Shown: one piece after another, positions 25,640 through 36,395 of the stretch
Layout: each line of letters opens with the position of its first letter
How positions within the stretch are numbered: the first letter of the stretch is position 1
Assembly: GCA_024500155.1 (NCBI GenBank)
Contig: CM044874.1
Span: forward strand, 6,153,001 to 6,217,000
Length of the DNA stretch: 64,000 bases
Origin: Chenopodium formosanum
Lineage: Eukaryota; Streptophyta; Magnoliopsida; Caryophyllales; Amaranthaceae
Direction of reading: 5' to 3'
Made by a program: the position numbers and the translations under genes
The notes under the pieces: model-generated
Seen by the model: the letters and a program-made list of their open reading frames with translations, nothing else
The model's database searches: none
Told to the model about the DNA's origin: nothing

Positions 25640-27439
25640 CTCAGCCAATTGGCCCATTATCCGGTCAAAGTCCACTACCTGCAGATTAGGTATGGAGTTC
25701 TTCTCTGACCGGGTGAGGGTCCTCACCATCCGTTTTGCAAAGCCCGCAAGATCCGGCTCGTCAGAAGTCAGATTTGCATCAAAAGTAGTACTCTGTGAGA
25801 AAGAGGCAGCGTAGTTGGCATTCATACGTTGCCGGCTGCTGACTGACCCCCCCAGAGGGATCAACCTTAGTCTTGATTCTCATGAAATCAAGTGGCCAAT
25901 GTATTTCAATCCGTCCCTTACCTTGGGTATCCGGATGGGGCGCAAGCTTCTGCTCCTCTCCAGGTGTTGCCGCACTGGCTGCAACATTAGGTGGCTCGCC
26001 ACCCTTCGATGCCGTAGAGGCATCCGGCGCTTTCTGCTGTGAGCGCTCTGAGCTTTCGCTTAGAATTCTCATCGCAGCAGGTGATTTGCCCCCGGTCGTT
26101 GGACGACCGGATTGGGCAGAAGTTTGTTTCTTGGGAGGAGGGTCCTTCCTGGAGGCCTTGGCAGCCGGAGTCTTCTCCAGATCGTCTCCTTGCCTTTTGA
26201 GCAGATTGGAGAAGGATCGTGGAATTCTCTTGGAAGAGTCCTGAGAGGCAAACAAGGGTAAGTATACCCAACCGACAAAAAAAAAAAAAAAAAAGAAGAG
26301 AAAATATGCAAACACATAAAGTCAGGCGGTCTTACTCTGCCTTTCTTGGAGTCTTTGGCTTCGACGACTGCCTTCTTGGCAAGCACAGCCTCTTTGCGCA
26401 GCAGCGCCGCAATCTTCGCTTGGTCGACCATTCTCAAGGCGTCGGCTGCATGAATAGAATTCATGGTTAGAAGAAATTATGACAAGTTTGCAATAAAAAT
26501 AAAAAAACAATCATTCCGGATGTAAAGTTTTCTACCCTTGGGAAACATGGTACTCAGCCCGCAGGCGGACAAGAAGCACTCGTCCTTGAAGAAGTCCAGA
26601 TGGGGGATCCAGTTCTTAGGAACTATGATGTGAGTCCCATCCCCCATGGGCTCAGTTGTCGTCTAAAAAAATCCCGGCTCTATTATTTGCTCCCGGGCCT
26701 TAGTAGATAGCACTGGGAGAGGGCATTTTCGGCCTAGAAGAGCCGACTCAGTGTTGTACCGGCGCATTGTCCGGTTATGTCTTAAAGTGGGGGAAGAAAT
26801 CAAGTAAAACTTGTCCTTCCACCCGGACCATTTGGACACTTTGTCCAAAGTCATCAAATATTGGAGCAAGGTAGTCAGAGTATACCATGCCCCATGGCCG
26901 CCTGGGGCCTTGCTCAAATAATGCATGTGAGCGAAGGCGGAGAAGCTTGGATTTATATTCTGGAGCTCGCAGGTGGCGATATAACTAAGAATATTCACCC
27001 ATGAATTGGGGGTGAGCTACCAAACCCCTACTGCAGACACCTAAAAATGTCTCCCCAAAACCAAACCCGATGATGAACAACCTTTCACTGCCACTATTGG
27101 TCGGGTTCAGTATTTAATCCCGAGAGTGCTTAAAAAATCGTATTTGAATAAATTCATATTTTTGAACAGTCCATGGATTAGTCTTGATGTTTGGTAAAAG
27201 CATAGTTTTAATTTCAGCCCAAACTTATTATTTAATTTTAGCCCAAACCTTTTTTTATTTTATTGTTTTATTATTTATTTTTGGCTCAAACCTGTTATTT
27301 ATTTTTATTTAATTATTTTCTTATTTTAGCCCAAATAATAATAAGTCAGAAAAGGCCCGAAATTATCAATCGACACTTAAAATGCCGAATGAAATTAGGG
27401 TTAAAAATGTATTTAGACGGAAAAACAGGCTGGAAATTC

Positions 27440-27510
27440 CCGCGCCACGGCAGGTACCCACCGTGTCACAGGAATCCTTCCCGTGACACGGGAAGTCTTC
27501 CGTGACACGG
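27440..27510 (+). repeat. Palindrome array X-1 in the solo LTR
   Basis: Palindromes start at 27440 (decayed), 27461 (decayed), 27481 and 27500, all CCGTG-W-CACGG types at 19-21 bp steps. They lie in U3. Confidence 0.85.
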
Positions 27511-27595
27511 GACATTCCGTGTCTTTTCCGCGTAAACCCTTAACGCGTTTTCTATCCCGTTTTCTGAAAATTTCCCGCGTCACACTAAAAATGTA

Positions 27596-27666
27596 TCGTG
27601 ACACGGGAAAGTGTGTCGTTTGACGGTGGGACGTCCTGTGTCACGGTACAGTTTGCCGTGTCACGG
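27596..27666 (+). repeat. Palindrome array X-2, ends 62 bp before TATA
   Basis: Starts at 27596, 27616, 27636 and 27656, exactly 20 bp apart. The second copy is the GACGG-arm type, decayed. The TATA box follows at about 27728. Confidence 0.88.
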
Positions 27667-29710
27667 AATAATTTTTTAGGGTTTTTATCATTTTAGGGTT
27701 CCGTGTGCTCCCTCAGCACATTTTCCCTATAAATACCCCCTCATTTCTGATGTACGGGGCATCAACGAATTAACTCTCTGATTTATTTTTCTCTCTTCTA
27801 TGCTTTAGCCTAAAACACTAGCCTACCCTTCTTATTTCAAAATTCCTTCTTCAAGTGCTCAAAGGAGTCCATACTTTACTCGTGGTTCCATCCTTAAGCC
27901 AAGGCGTGAAAGGTAGAACTGTTTGAGGGTTTGGCCCCAAATCAACTCTACTTTATTTGATTTAATTTAATTGTTGTTTTATTATTTCCTTGAAGTTACT
28001 AACTTGTTTATTATTTTGTAGTTGCAAACAAACAGAATCAAAGTAAGAATCATGTACCTTTTATTTCTATTATTTTTCTAATGATCTTATGTTGTTGGAA
28101 TTATTGTTAAATTGCTTCCAATATTAATGTTTATTCTATTATTATTTTTATGATCACCATATTGCATGTTTAAAGGGAATATGTAATTGAAAATGACTCC
28201 TAATAAGATAATTTGGACAACCGGTTTAGGTTCCTTTTTAATCTTGTTGTTTAATTCAAGTGATCACAAATATTTTAGAATTATGTGTTGCATTAATATT
28301 CAACCAATTTAGCATAATAATAGTTTGGAGCAAATTGAATTTTTGTTTGTATGCCTTTGAAATCGCAGGAATTACTTTTCATTATAAGAATCGAGTAGAG
28401 GCCAATACGGGCGAATGTGACTCCATGACTCACTTTGTACCATCATCCCCGATCCTCCTTTCGTGGTTCCGAACCATATGGAGTTAGTAATCTCATGGAT
28501 TATGAATGAGGTGTAACCTTCACGGGTCAATTGTTGTTGCCTATCGTTGTCCCTTATCGTGGTTGCCTTAAATGATCCGTGAACGGTTTACAAGTTCCTT
28601 AAAAACTTGTTGGCGGCTCCCTACTCTATTTGTGCCTAATCGTATTATGTCAATTCCCACTTCCTAAGAGTGCCAAGCATATTCACAACATGCTTTAACG
28701 TAGGCGCACTTCGAACGACGCCTACACCTACATCGTACCCTTTTAGGATTTTCCTAATCCCGGGGTGGAGGGGGAACCGGAGGCCGGCTTCAATGACCGC
28801 CTCGTAGCAGACGAAGTAATGGTCTGCATTATCAATATCGTCGCTCTAGGCCATTACAGCGTCAGCCGGTGGAACGATGATGTCCCAGCCCCTTCCAAAG
28901 GGGTGCTTTTCCTTGAAAGCCCTAAATCCGCTCTTAAGTAGGGTGATGTTACCCGACAGCATTCTAGTCCGTTTGGGGTTGGGTAGGTCGGCGACCTTAG
29001 GCGGCTGCTGATAGTTAGCCGCAAAATTGTCTTTGTCAGAGCCGGAAGATTCGACCCTTAACCCTTCGCCGGCCTCAGCATTGTCGACTTCATTAGAGGA
29101 GGCGGTTCCCTCGCTGCCTACCTCTCGTACCCCAGAGCTCTCGGAAGTAGTGGGAGCCTCTTCGTCAGACCCGCTCTCCTCCAAATCCCTCTGTTCCCCG
29201 TCTAGGAAAACCTCATCGGCTGTCACTTCCATAGTGCGCCGGCTCCTTAACCGTCTGGCCGTTTGTTTTGTTCTGGCCATTGTGTCCTGCACAGACACAA
29301 AGAGGGAGGAATTCAGAGATGAGCATATCGGTTCCGACAGTCCAGAAAAGGTACCCCCTGTTCTAGACTCAGCCGTTCCGGGGGACCGGCTGAGTGTCCT
29401 AGGCAGTGCCGAGTGAGTGGATTGAGAACTCATTTATATTTTTTCTAAAAAACTTGGTATACAGGCGGAGAAAAAATGATATACAAGTTGAAAGGGAGAA
29501 AAGCTAAAATGGTATAGGTGGTTACCTTGCTTTCACTCTGAAAACCACTACAGTCGGTAAACCGGGTGTTGAACTGCTAGCACACGGAAGCTTGAACTTG
29601 TTGTGATGCAGACGGAGGCAGAGAATCTCTCTCTAAAAAGCTCTCTCTTTCTCTCTCTAAAAAGTCAAATGAGCGTAAGGTGAGAGAAAAAGGGGGGGGG
29701 GGTAACTTTC

Positions 29711-29720
29711 TATTTATAGA
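29711..29720 (-). promoter_or_regulatory. TATA box of the Gypsy antisense gene
   Basis: The minus strand reads TCTATAAATA, about 430 bp upstream of ATG 29280. It indicates an antisense promoter separate from the LTR, inside the 3' region of the element. Confidence 0.6.
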
Positions 29721-29830
29721 AGGTGAAAGCGGGGGGAAAAACTTTGGTTTGAAATTCAAATTTTTACCTGTTACTGTTCACCTTTGAGAGGTGGACATGT
29801 GCCACAGGCCCCACGTGATATGCACGTGCG

Positions 29831-29846
29831 ACTTGTGAGGGACAAA
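29831..29846 (+). other. Gypsy polypurine tract
   Basis: TGTGAGGGACAAA precedes the 3' LTR. It is purine-rich but not pure. Confidence 0.5.
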
Positions 29847-30340
29847 TGTTTAGGGTAAAAATACCCTAGACACATGGACCAATGAGAGGAGGCCACATGT
29901 CGAGCTCAGGATGGCCCATGTGGCTTAATATCCTCTTGACACTTGGCGCCCTCAGATACATCTCTGAAATGGCGGCCTTCAAGGGCCCAAATCCCTAGAT
30001 GCGCCGTTTGACGGCGCAGCCCACTGAAATTTAGGTCAAGTGACCTAGATAGGGGCACGTTCTCCAAGGACCCTATAAATAGGGAGATATTTCCCCATTT
30101 TGGGGACACATTCAATCATTTATTACACCTACATTCTCTCACATCAGAGAAATACCTGAGCTTGGAATCCAGGCAGATCCCCACCTAAATTTCCGTACTC
30201 TTTATTCCCTTTCAAGCGACTAACTTGATCCTCGGAGGCGGAGCTCCAACCACCCGGAGTCTTCGTTGTTTTGCAGGTACGACTCTGCCGGATCAGACTT
30301 CGTGACGTAACTCTCTCGAGGGACAAAAACACCCAAAACA
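29847..30340 (+). repeat. Gypsy 3' LTR
   Basis: It has the same 494-bp length as the 5' LTR, with about 17 substitutions and no indel in my hand alignment. TATA near 30072. Followed by the second AGAAC. Confidence 0.93.
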
Positions 30341-30345
30341 AGAAC

Positions 30346-30800
30346 TAGCACTAATAGCAGGCACTAACTTAACAATTGGATTTGACGGATGCCCCAAACG
30401 ACGATGCCATAATTCGAATGTAGAAACCTCTGAAGATGTCACTGCACATACTTTAGGAATTCTCTAGAAATAGTAGAGTCCATCTATCCGTTCACCGCCC
30501 CCAATCAGGCTCCCTGAGTGTTGGTCCTGTATAGCACATAAAGAATTAGTGAATCGTACATAACAATGTGAGTCATCAATCATTTTAGACACCGATATTA
30601 AATTGCAAATTAATTGTGCAACAAATAAGACATTTTCAAGAGTGATTCCGTCAGCCAAATACACACGCCCTTCTTTTGTAGCAAGAGCTTGTGTACCATC
30701 TGGAAGACCAACGGGGCAAGAAAAAATGTAACACATATCCATCAAGCAAGATTCATCACCGGTGACATGATGAGAAGCGCCGGTGTCGATAATCCAAGAA
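30346..30800 (-). pseudogene. Copia protease and GAG-preintegrase start
   Basis: The minus strand near 30775-30800 reads WIIDTGASHHVTG, the Copia protease active site, in a frame different from the end of gag (a frameshift lies just before). The frame 30464-30745 continues with GLPDGTQALATKEGRVYLAD and NLISVSKMI. A stop precedes ELWHRRLGHPS, the histidine pair of the integrase zinc finger; the matching Cys pair lies beyond the Gypsy insertion at 17.26 kb. Confidence 0.85.
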
Positions 30801-31962
30801 GAGGAAAATACTCACCGCTCATCTTTTCTTGTTGAGTATTAGTAACCATATTCAACAAAAGACGAACATGTTCGGGCTTAAACTCTGATAAAGCAGTGAG
30901 GGTGTCTTGAGAGGGTAAGTTAGGGGGGCCAATAAAACCGGCCATGACATTAGCTCGTGCTATGGGCTTGCTGGAATTAGCGGCAGCAGCAGGAAAAGCA
31001 AAACCAGTAGCAGCGGAGGAAAAGACAGAAGACTTGCTGCCCTGCTGCAAGGTAGAGTTTCCAGAAGCAGCGATGCCCCCCTTTTTCCCATATTTTTCCA
31101 GCCACCAGTCGGGGTAGCCTTGAAGATTAAAGCAACCAGAATTTTCATGACCCGATCTTTTGCAGTGAGTACAATAGAGCTTCGATTTTTCAATGCGAGA
31201 GAGAGTTTGGAAGGAGCGGTGACCATCTCCTTGAAGAGAAAAAACATGAGTCTCGGCCTTCTCCATTGTAGCCTTCCCTTGAGCAATTCCACGAGAACGT
31301 TCCTCTTGAAGGAATGCTTGATAGGCACGGTCTAGGGTAGTCGGGGGCTGCTGAGAAAGGAGATTTGTACACACAAGAGCACACTTATCATCATCAATAC
31401 CAATCATGAATTGGTGTAATTTTTCTTCTTCCCTGTCCAATTCATATTTCTCGGCAACATTGCAAGTATACTTGCCGCATTCACTACCATGTGGGGGTTT
31501 GAGACGCAATAATTTTTCAAAATAACCCATCAACATTGTATAATAGTCCTCAACCGTTATAGACTTTGATTGTTTGCAAGTAGCTATGGTTGTCTGCAAT
31601 TGTTGGAGACGAGGACCACTAGCCTCGCAATATCATTTCTCCAGATAAACCCACAACTTCCTTGCTTCCTCAAAGTAAGGAACAGAGGCTTCAATCTTGG
31701 GATCTATGGTGCGCATAATCCATGAGATTAACATGGAATTAACAGTGTCCCAAACAAGCAAGTTGGTTGCGTCAGAAGGTTTAGCGATTGTGCCGTCAAT
31801 AAAATCATATTTTCGCCTAGATTTCAATGATAAAGAGATAGCACGAGACCAAGCAAGAAAGTTATCACCCTTTAGGATGACATTAGTGATCTGATTACCC
31901 GACTGGTCGTCGACGCCAAGGTAATAGGGAGACGAAAGGTCAATTTTCGTGTCATCCACCAT
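30801..31962 (-). pseudogene. Copia gag, one nonsense codon
   Basis: Starts MVDDTKIDLSSPYYLGVDDQ at 31962, about 100 bp inside the LTR. It has the Copia gag pattern (LKGDNFLAWSRAISLSLKSR, WDTVNSMLISWI). TGA at 31633-31635 stops the frame where relatives have Arg, then the same frame goes on to a CTHCKRSGHENSGCF zinc knuckle (about 31140-31180) and a Ser/Ala-rich tail. A frameshift before the protease ends it. Confidence 0.87.
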
Positions 31963-32049
31963 TGTTGATTAGAGAAAGAAATTCAGAGTAAATTAGAGAA
32001 ATTCGGTGAAGAATTAGAAAAAAAATTGTAGAATTTTAGGGTTTAGTGC

Positions 32050-32068
32050 TGTTTTAGCTCCGATACCA
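32050..32068 (-). other. Copia primer-binding site
   Basis: On the minus strand TGGTATCGGAGCTAAAACA follows the LTR end with no spacer. TGGTATC-GAGC matches the initiator-Met tRNA type usual in Copia, with one change (usual: TGGTATCAGAGC). Confidence 0.85.
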
Positions 32069-32210
32069 TGTCAATAATAGAGAGATTAGAGAGAATAGAG
32101 TAGTGTATTTTCCATTAGCGTATACACAAGAATATATATATACAACCTATGAGATTAAGGCTCGAAACATAACAACGGCCCATTAGCTATACACATTATA
32201 TGGCCTAACA
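32069..32210 (-). repeat. Copia 5' LTR (142 bp)
   Basis: On the minus strand it runs TGTTAGGCCATATAATG to ATTATTGACA. Very short for an LTR. TATATATATTC near 32132-32142 may serve as TATA. Confidence 0.88.
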
Positions 32211-32454
32211 TATTATGATCTATTCTATTTCTATTAATATTTTTTCCATATGAATATATTTTTTCCATATGATTTGTGTATATTAATATGCAATTTTCAT
32301 AAGTTTTTTTGAATAATTAAAGATATATAGTTATAAGAAACAACACACATAAAACAACTATTAATTTGATTTGGAATAAGTAAAAATAAAGTGAATTAAA
32401 CATAGCCCTTGTCCCAAATTTTTTAATTTAGGCTAAATATCAGAATGTAAGTTA

Positions 32455-32900
32455 CTCCCTCCGTCCCTTTTTTACATTCCTGTTTATAAAATTACACGGG
32501 AATTAAGGAATTAAGAATAAAACAAATAACAATAAAAACAAAACACAATGGGAAGTACAAAACATTAAATAATGTCTTTGAGTAAAACAAAGATAGATTA
32601 AAATTTAATAATGTCATGTCATCAATCCTTTGCAAAAAAAAAAAAAAAAAAAAAAAAAAAAGAAGGACCAATAACATGCTCTTATTGGAAAATTAAGAAC
32701 CAATTATATTCATCTAAATTTAGGAGTGAGAATAGGAAATTAAGAGTGAGAAAATAAGAGTGAACATTAATTACAAAACAAAAAAAGAGGGATAATTTGG
32801 GATATTTGGAAAAAAAATACTTACTAGAAAAGGAAAGTAGGAATGTAATTTTGGAATACCCAAAAAGGAAAACAGAAATGTAAAAAAGGGACGGAGGGAG
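32455..32900. mobile_element. Stowaway-like MITE (446 bp)
   Basis: CTCCCTCCGTCCCTTTTTTA and its inverted copy TAAAAAAGGGACGGAGGGAG, flanked by TA (32453-32454, 32901-32902). A run of A lies inside at about 32635-32660. Confidence 0.9.
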
Positions 32901-33465
32901 TACCAAATACTCCTTTTGTCATTTTTTTTGGCCTTATTGTCAAAAGTTGAGTCAAACTTTGAAAATTTTGACCATAAATTCTTGTTGTTCTATAAGATCG
33001 AGATAATATAGTAATGTGCGATTTTGTTTGATTCATTTGATTGTATATCTTAATAATATCAACTTTTTATAATTTTTTAAAATTGGATATAAACATTTAA
33101 ACATATGTTTTAGAGACCATGATAAATTAATTGGAGGAAAATAAAAAAAGAAAAGAAAAAAAAGAAAAAAAAAAAGAATACAAGTAATTTCATTTGCTTA
33201 CTATCTTCTCAAGCCCAAATAAGAGAGTGGGCAGCCCAAATTCAAAGCCCATGTTTAAGTTAGAGATGTGGACGCTCATTAGTCTATACTACGTATTTGT
33301 TACTCCGTATTTTTCTTTTGTATTTGTTTTACTCTCTCGGTGTTTTAATAAGTGTTATACTTTAACTTTTTTCACCATTTAAATAATTGTTTTGACTTGA
33401 TTATTTATATTTTTCCTAATATATAAAAAAATAAACGTTATTGTATAAATACATTATTAGATTCG

Positions 33466-33467
<2 letters not shown>

Positions 33468-33540
<73 letters not shown>
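33468..33540. repeat. (TA)n microsatellite, left of the MULE
   Basis: About 36 TA units end at 33540. The right partner is at 43169-43246; the MULE was inserted into one TA tract, so its target duplication cannot be read. Confidence 0.9.
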
Positions 33541-33545
<5 letters not shown>

Positions 33546-34575
33546 CGGGATCCGGTGAGAACCACCCATTATGTGAGAACCCACACCTTATGTGAGGACA
33601 AATCTCCGCCGCTAGATTAGATGAAATCCAACCGCTGAGATTATAAGCCTGCCTAACAAACTAACCTTCAACCTCTACTTTATCTCTCTCCTCTATTCTG
33701 TCTGCAAATCAAAGCTCATCAATGGCGATTCACTAAGTATGCTCTTCTTTCGGCAAATTTCAACGGTTTCTTTCTGCAAATTTCAACGGTCGCAATTTCA
33801 TCCATCATTGAGGTTTGTTCGTACTTTTAATTTTGAATTGCATGTTAATCTGAATGTTCAAAATATTTTGATTTTACATCTCTGAAATTTTTTTAATTGC
33901 ATGTTAATTTTCGAATTGAATTACATGTTAATTTTCGAATTACATTAATCGAATTGAATGTTTAATTGCATCAATTATTTGATTGAATTGAATCAATTAT
34001 TTAGGTTTGATTAATTTGATAGAGATTTTAATAATATCATATTAAACTTGATAGTAATTGTAATGACGTCATATTAAACTTATGATAAAAAATGTTCTGA
34101 AATTTTCAATTGAATGCTCATATTATGTTGTTAGTAGGTTTTTATTTTCAATTGAATGCTGTTATTATGTTCTTATTTTCAATCAAATTTAAAATGAGCA
34201 AATAAATTAAAATGAGCAAACCTAAATATGTATAATAGAACATTTAAAATGAGGTAACTACAATTAAAATGAGAAAATATTAATTACATTCATAAGTAAT
34301 TCAAGGATCTATAAGTACTCAGTGTTTCGGGTAAAAACACTCAGTATACAGAATTGTGTATGTATGTGTGTGTGTCTGTGTGAGTGCGAGTGAGTGTAAC
34401 AGTGTGTCTGTGTGTGAGTGTGAGTGTGAGTGAGTGTAAGAGTTTATGTATGTGGGAATTGAATTGCATGTTCATTTGACAAATGAGCAAACCTATCCCC
34501 CCTGCCCCCTCCTCTTTCTGCTTGCAATTCTGATTTCAGAAACTGATTTCAGTTCTAATTATAGATTATGAAATT

Positions 34576-34613
<38 letters not shown>

Positions 34614-35399
34614 TGTGTGTGTGTGTAAGTGTGTATCTATATCTGTGTGTGTGTAAGTTTGTTTAAGAATCTGATTTCAGTTCTAATTATTGAGAGTGTA
34701 TGTGTGTGTGTGTGTGTTTAAGTGTGTTTAAGGAGGTGCATATTCACAAATGATGAGCAACAACGAACAAGTTGAGAGTCAATCAAGTACCATAAAAAAT
34801 GTGCCAACTACTACTACAATAGTAGTTTCTCCTAAAGTAGCACCTTTGATCACTCCTGGAGGAACAAAAGAATGACATCCAGTATGCCCCAATGAGTTGA
34901 AACCAGCTATAGGGATGAAGTTTAATAATCTTGAAGAGGGCCTTGAATTTTATAAAGGCTATGCATTTGCTTCTGGTTTCAATACAAGGAAGTCTACAAC
35001 TAAAAGACAAAGAAGAAGCAAAGAATTGAAATATCAGTATATCTTGTGCAATAAGGAAGGATACAAAGAGAAAAGAAAGACTACTGTAGAAAAAGATTTA
35101 AATAACAAGGAAGGGGAAAACAATAAAGAAAAAGCTTCAATTAAAAGGAAGAGACTCGTTACACATGTTGGGTGCAAGGCACATATTGTCCTAAAGCATT
35201 GTGATGATAACACATTCATAGTGACACAATTTCATGAGGGACATACTCATGCACTTTATTCACCTAGCTGCAATCTATTCCAAAAAGAAGGAAGGAAAAT
35301 GAACATTTTACACAAAAAAATAATTGTGAATAATTCTAAGGTAACACTTTCAAATTCTCTTATGTTTCATGAATTCTATGTATGTTCTAATAAAAGTTG

Positions 35400-35640
35400 T
35401 TTGCTCATTTGACAAATGAGCAAATAATTTTTTGCTCATTTGCCAAATGAGCATTGAATTGTTTCATGAATTCTCTTATGTTTCAAATTCTCTTATGAAT
35501 TCTCTGTATGTTCTAATAAAAGTTGTTTTCTCATTTGACAAATGGGAAAATAATTTTTTTCTCATTTGACAAATGAGCATTGAATTGTTTGCTCATTTTA
35601 AAAATGAGCATTGAATTATTTGCTCATGTGATAAACTGTT
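35400..35640. repeat. MULE palindrome cluster in transposase intron 1
   Basis: About five copies of GCTCATTTG-N-CAAATGAGC and decayed forms, starting just after the intron donor. Confidence 0.85.
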
Positions 35641-36119
35641 TTGTTCTTTAAATAGGTAAATATTGGTCCCGTTACAACTTTTCAAATGATGAAGGAAATT
35701 GTTGGAGGATATGAAAACATTATATTGGTTCATCTAAGGAAGATTTCAAAATTTTTCATAGAGATTTAAAAGCATACATTCAAGGAAGCGATGCTCAAAT
35801 GTTCGTGGATAATTTTACCAACAAAAAGCTAATGTGGAGCACTTTTTTCTTTGATTTTGAGATGGATGAAGATTATTGCCTTTGTAAAGTATTGTGGGCA
35901 GACCCCCTTTGTAAAAAGAGTTATGCTTTATTTGGTGATATGGTATCCTTTGATACCACATACCAAACCAATAGGTAATTCATTTATGTGTTATTACTAG
36001 CTACGACTTAAATTAATGACTTTGTTTTAAATAAAATTAGTTTAATTGCTCATTACTTCTATGTGAAAATATTAATATCCCTATAAGTCTAATATTCTTT
36101 GATAAGAGTATGTATATGA

Positions 36120-36395
36120 GCATTGAATTGCATGTTCATTTGACAAATGAGCATTGAATTATTTGCTCATTTGACAAATGAGCATTGAATTGTTTGCTCA
36201 TTTCACAAATGAGCATTGAGTTATTTGCTCATATGACAAATGAGCATTCAATTATTTTCACATTTGACAAAAGAGCAAATAATTGTTTGCTTATTTCACA
36301 AATAAGCATTGAGTTATTTGCTCATTTGACAAATGAGCAATTGATTATTTGATAATTTTTCAAATGAGTATTAAATTATTTGCTCATTTAAACTT
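36120..36395. repeat. MULE palindrome cluster in transposase intron 2
   Basis: About seven copies roughly 40 bp apart joined by ATTGAATTATTT-like spacers. One copy near 36290-36312 reads GCTTATTTCACAAATAAGC: both arms changed together. Confidence 0.88.

Larger units (their letters stand above)
27032..28726 (+). mobile_element. Solo LTR, family X (1,695 bp)
   Basis: TGCAGACACC..GCCTACA bounded by CCTAC on both sides (27027-27031, 28727-28731). It is homologous to the LTR at 45905-47624. The TATA box CTATAAATACC lies at about 27728, preceded by two arrays of the CCGTG-W-CACGG palindrome. It is a solo LTR because the antisense gene resumes directly on each side. It interrupts the PF04195-like domain. 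Confidence 0.93.
24908..29433 (-). pseudogene. Antisense accessory gene: H3-like N-tail, gypsy-type transposon domain, coiled coil
   Basis: The gene runs opposite to pol. Exon 1 starts at ATG 29280 (or 29433); 29280 lies six bases after CTCTTTGTGTCTGTGCAG, an acceptor, so I prefer it. The product begins MARTKQTARRLRSRR, then an acidic/Ser-rich stretch. Next comes GLRFPLHPGIRKILKGYDV, resuming beyond the solo LTR as QLTPNSW-like and NINPSFSAFAHMHYLSK, which I recognise as the 'putative gypsy-type transposon' domain (PF04195). Exon 1 ends at 26536. Exon 2 is 26445-26336, exon 3 is 26240-25640, exon 4 is 25561-24908; all junctions are GT..AG with matching phase. Exon 4 is a long Glu/Lys coiled coil with an acidic tail. 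Stops at 28846-28848, about 27015 and 26663-26665, and a frame change near 25820-25870, show decay. Function unknown; Grande elements carry a comparable antisense gene. Confidence 0.75.
17290..30340 (+). mobile_element. Tat-lineage Ty3/Gypsy retrotransposon (13.05 kb)
   Basis: Two 494-bp LTRs bound the element with a perfect AGAAC duplication. Inside are PBS, gag, protease, RT, RNase H, a second RNase H of the archaeal type, and integrase on the plus strand, then a long 3' region with tandem hairpin repeats and an antisense gene. Two RNase H domains and a long gene-bearing 3' region are Tat-lineage traits (Grande, Retand, Ogre). I count about 17 differences between the LTRs (about 3.4%), so the insertion is not recent. 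All sense genes are broken. Confidence 0.93.
14166..32210 (-). mobile_element. Ty1/Copia retrotransposon, split by a Gypsy element
   Basis: Two LTRs that start TGT and end ACA bound the element (14166-14383 and 32069-32210). A primer-binding site abuts the right LTR and a G-rich polypurine tract abuts the left LTR, so it is read on the minus strand. The gene order gag, protease, integrase, RT, RNase H is Copia-type. Flanks GATTA and TATTA are a 5-bp duplication with one change. Without the 13-kb insertion (17290-30340 plus one AGAAC copy) the element is about 5 kb. Every gene is broken. Confidence 0.9.
14084..32406. mobile_element. MITE split by the Copia nest
   Basis: The left flank of the Copia element has GCTATGTTTAGTTCACCTTA (from 14084) and the right flank ends with AAAGTGAATTAAACATAGC (to 32406), which are inverted repeats of each other. 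Only about 280 bp of these coordinates is MITE (14084-14165 and 32211-32406); the rest is the insertion. Confidence 0.65.
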
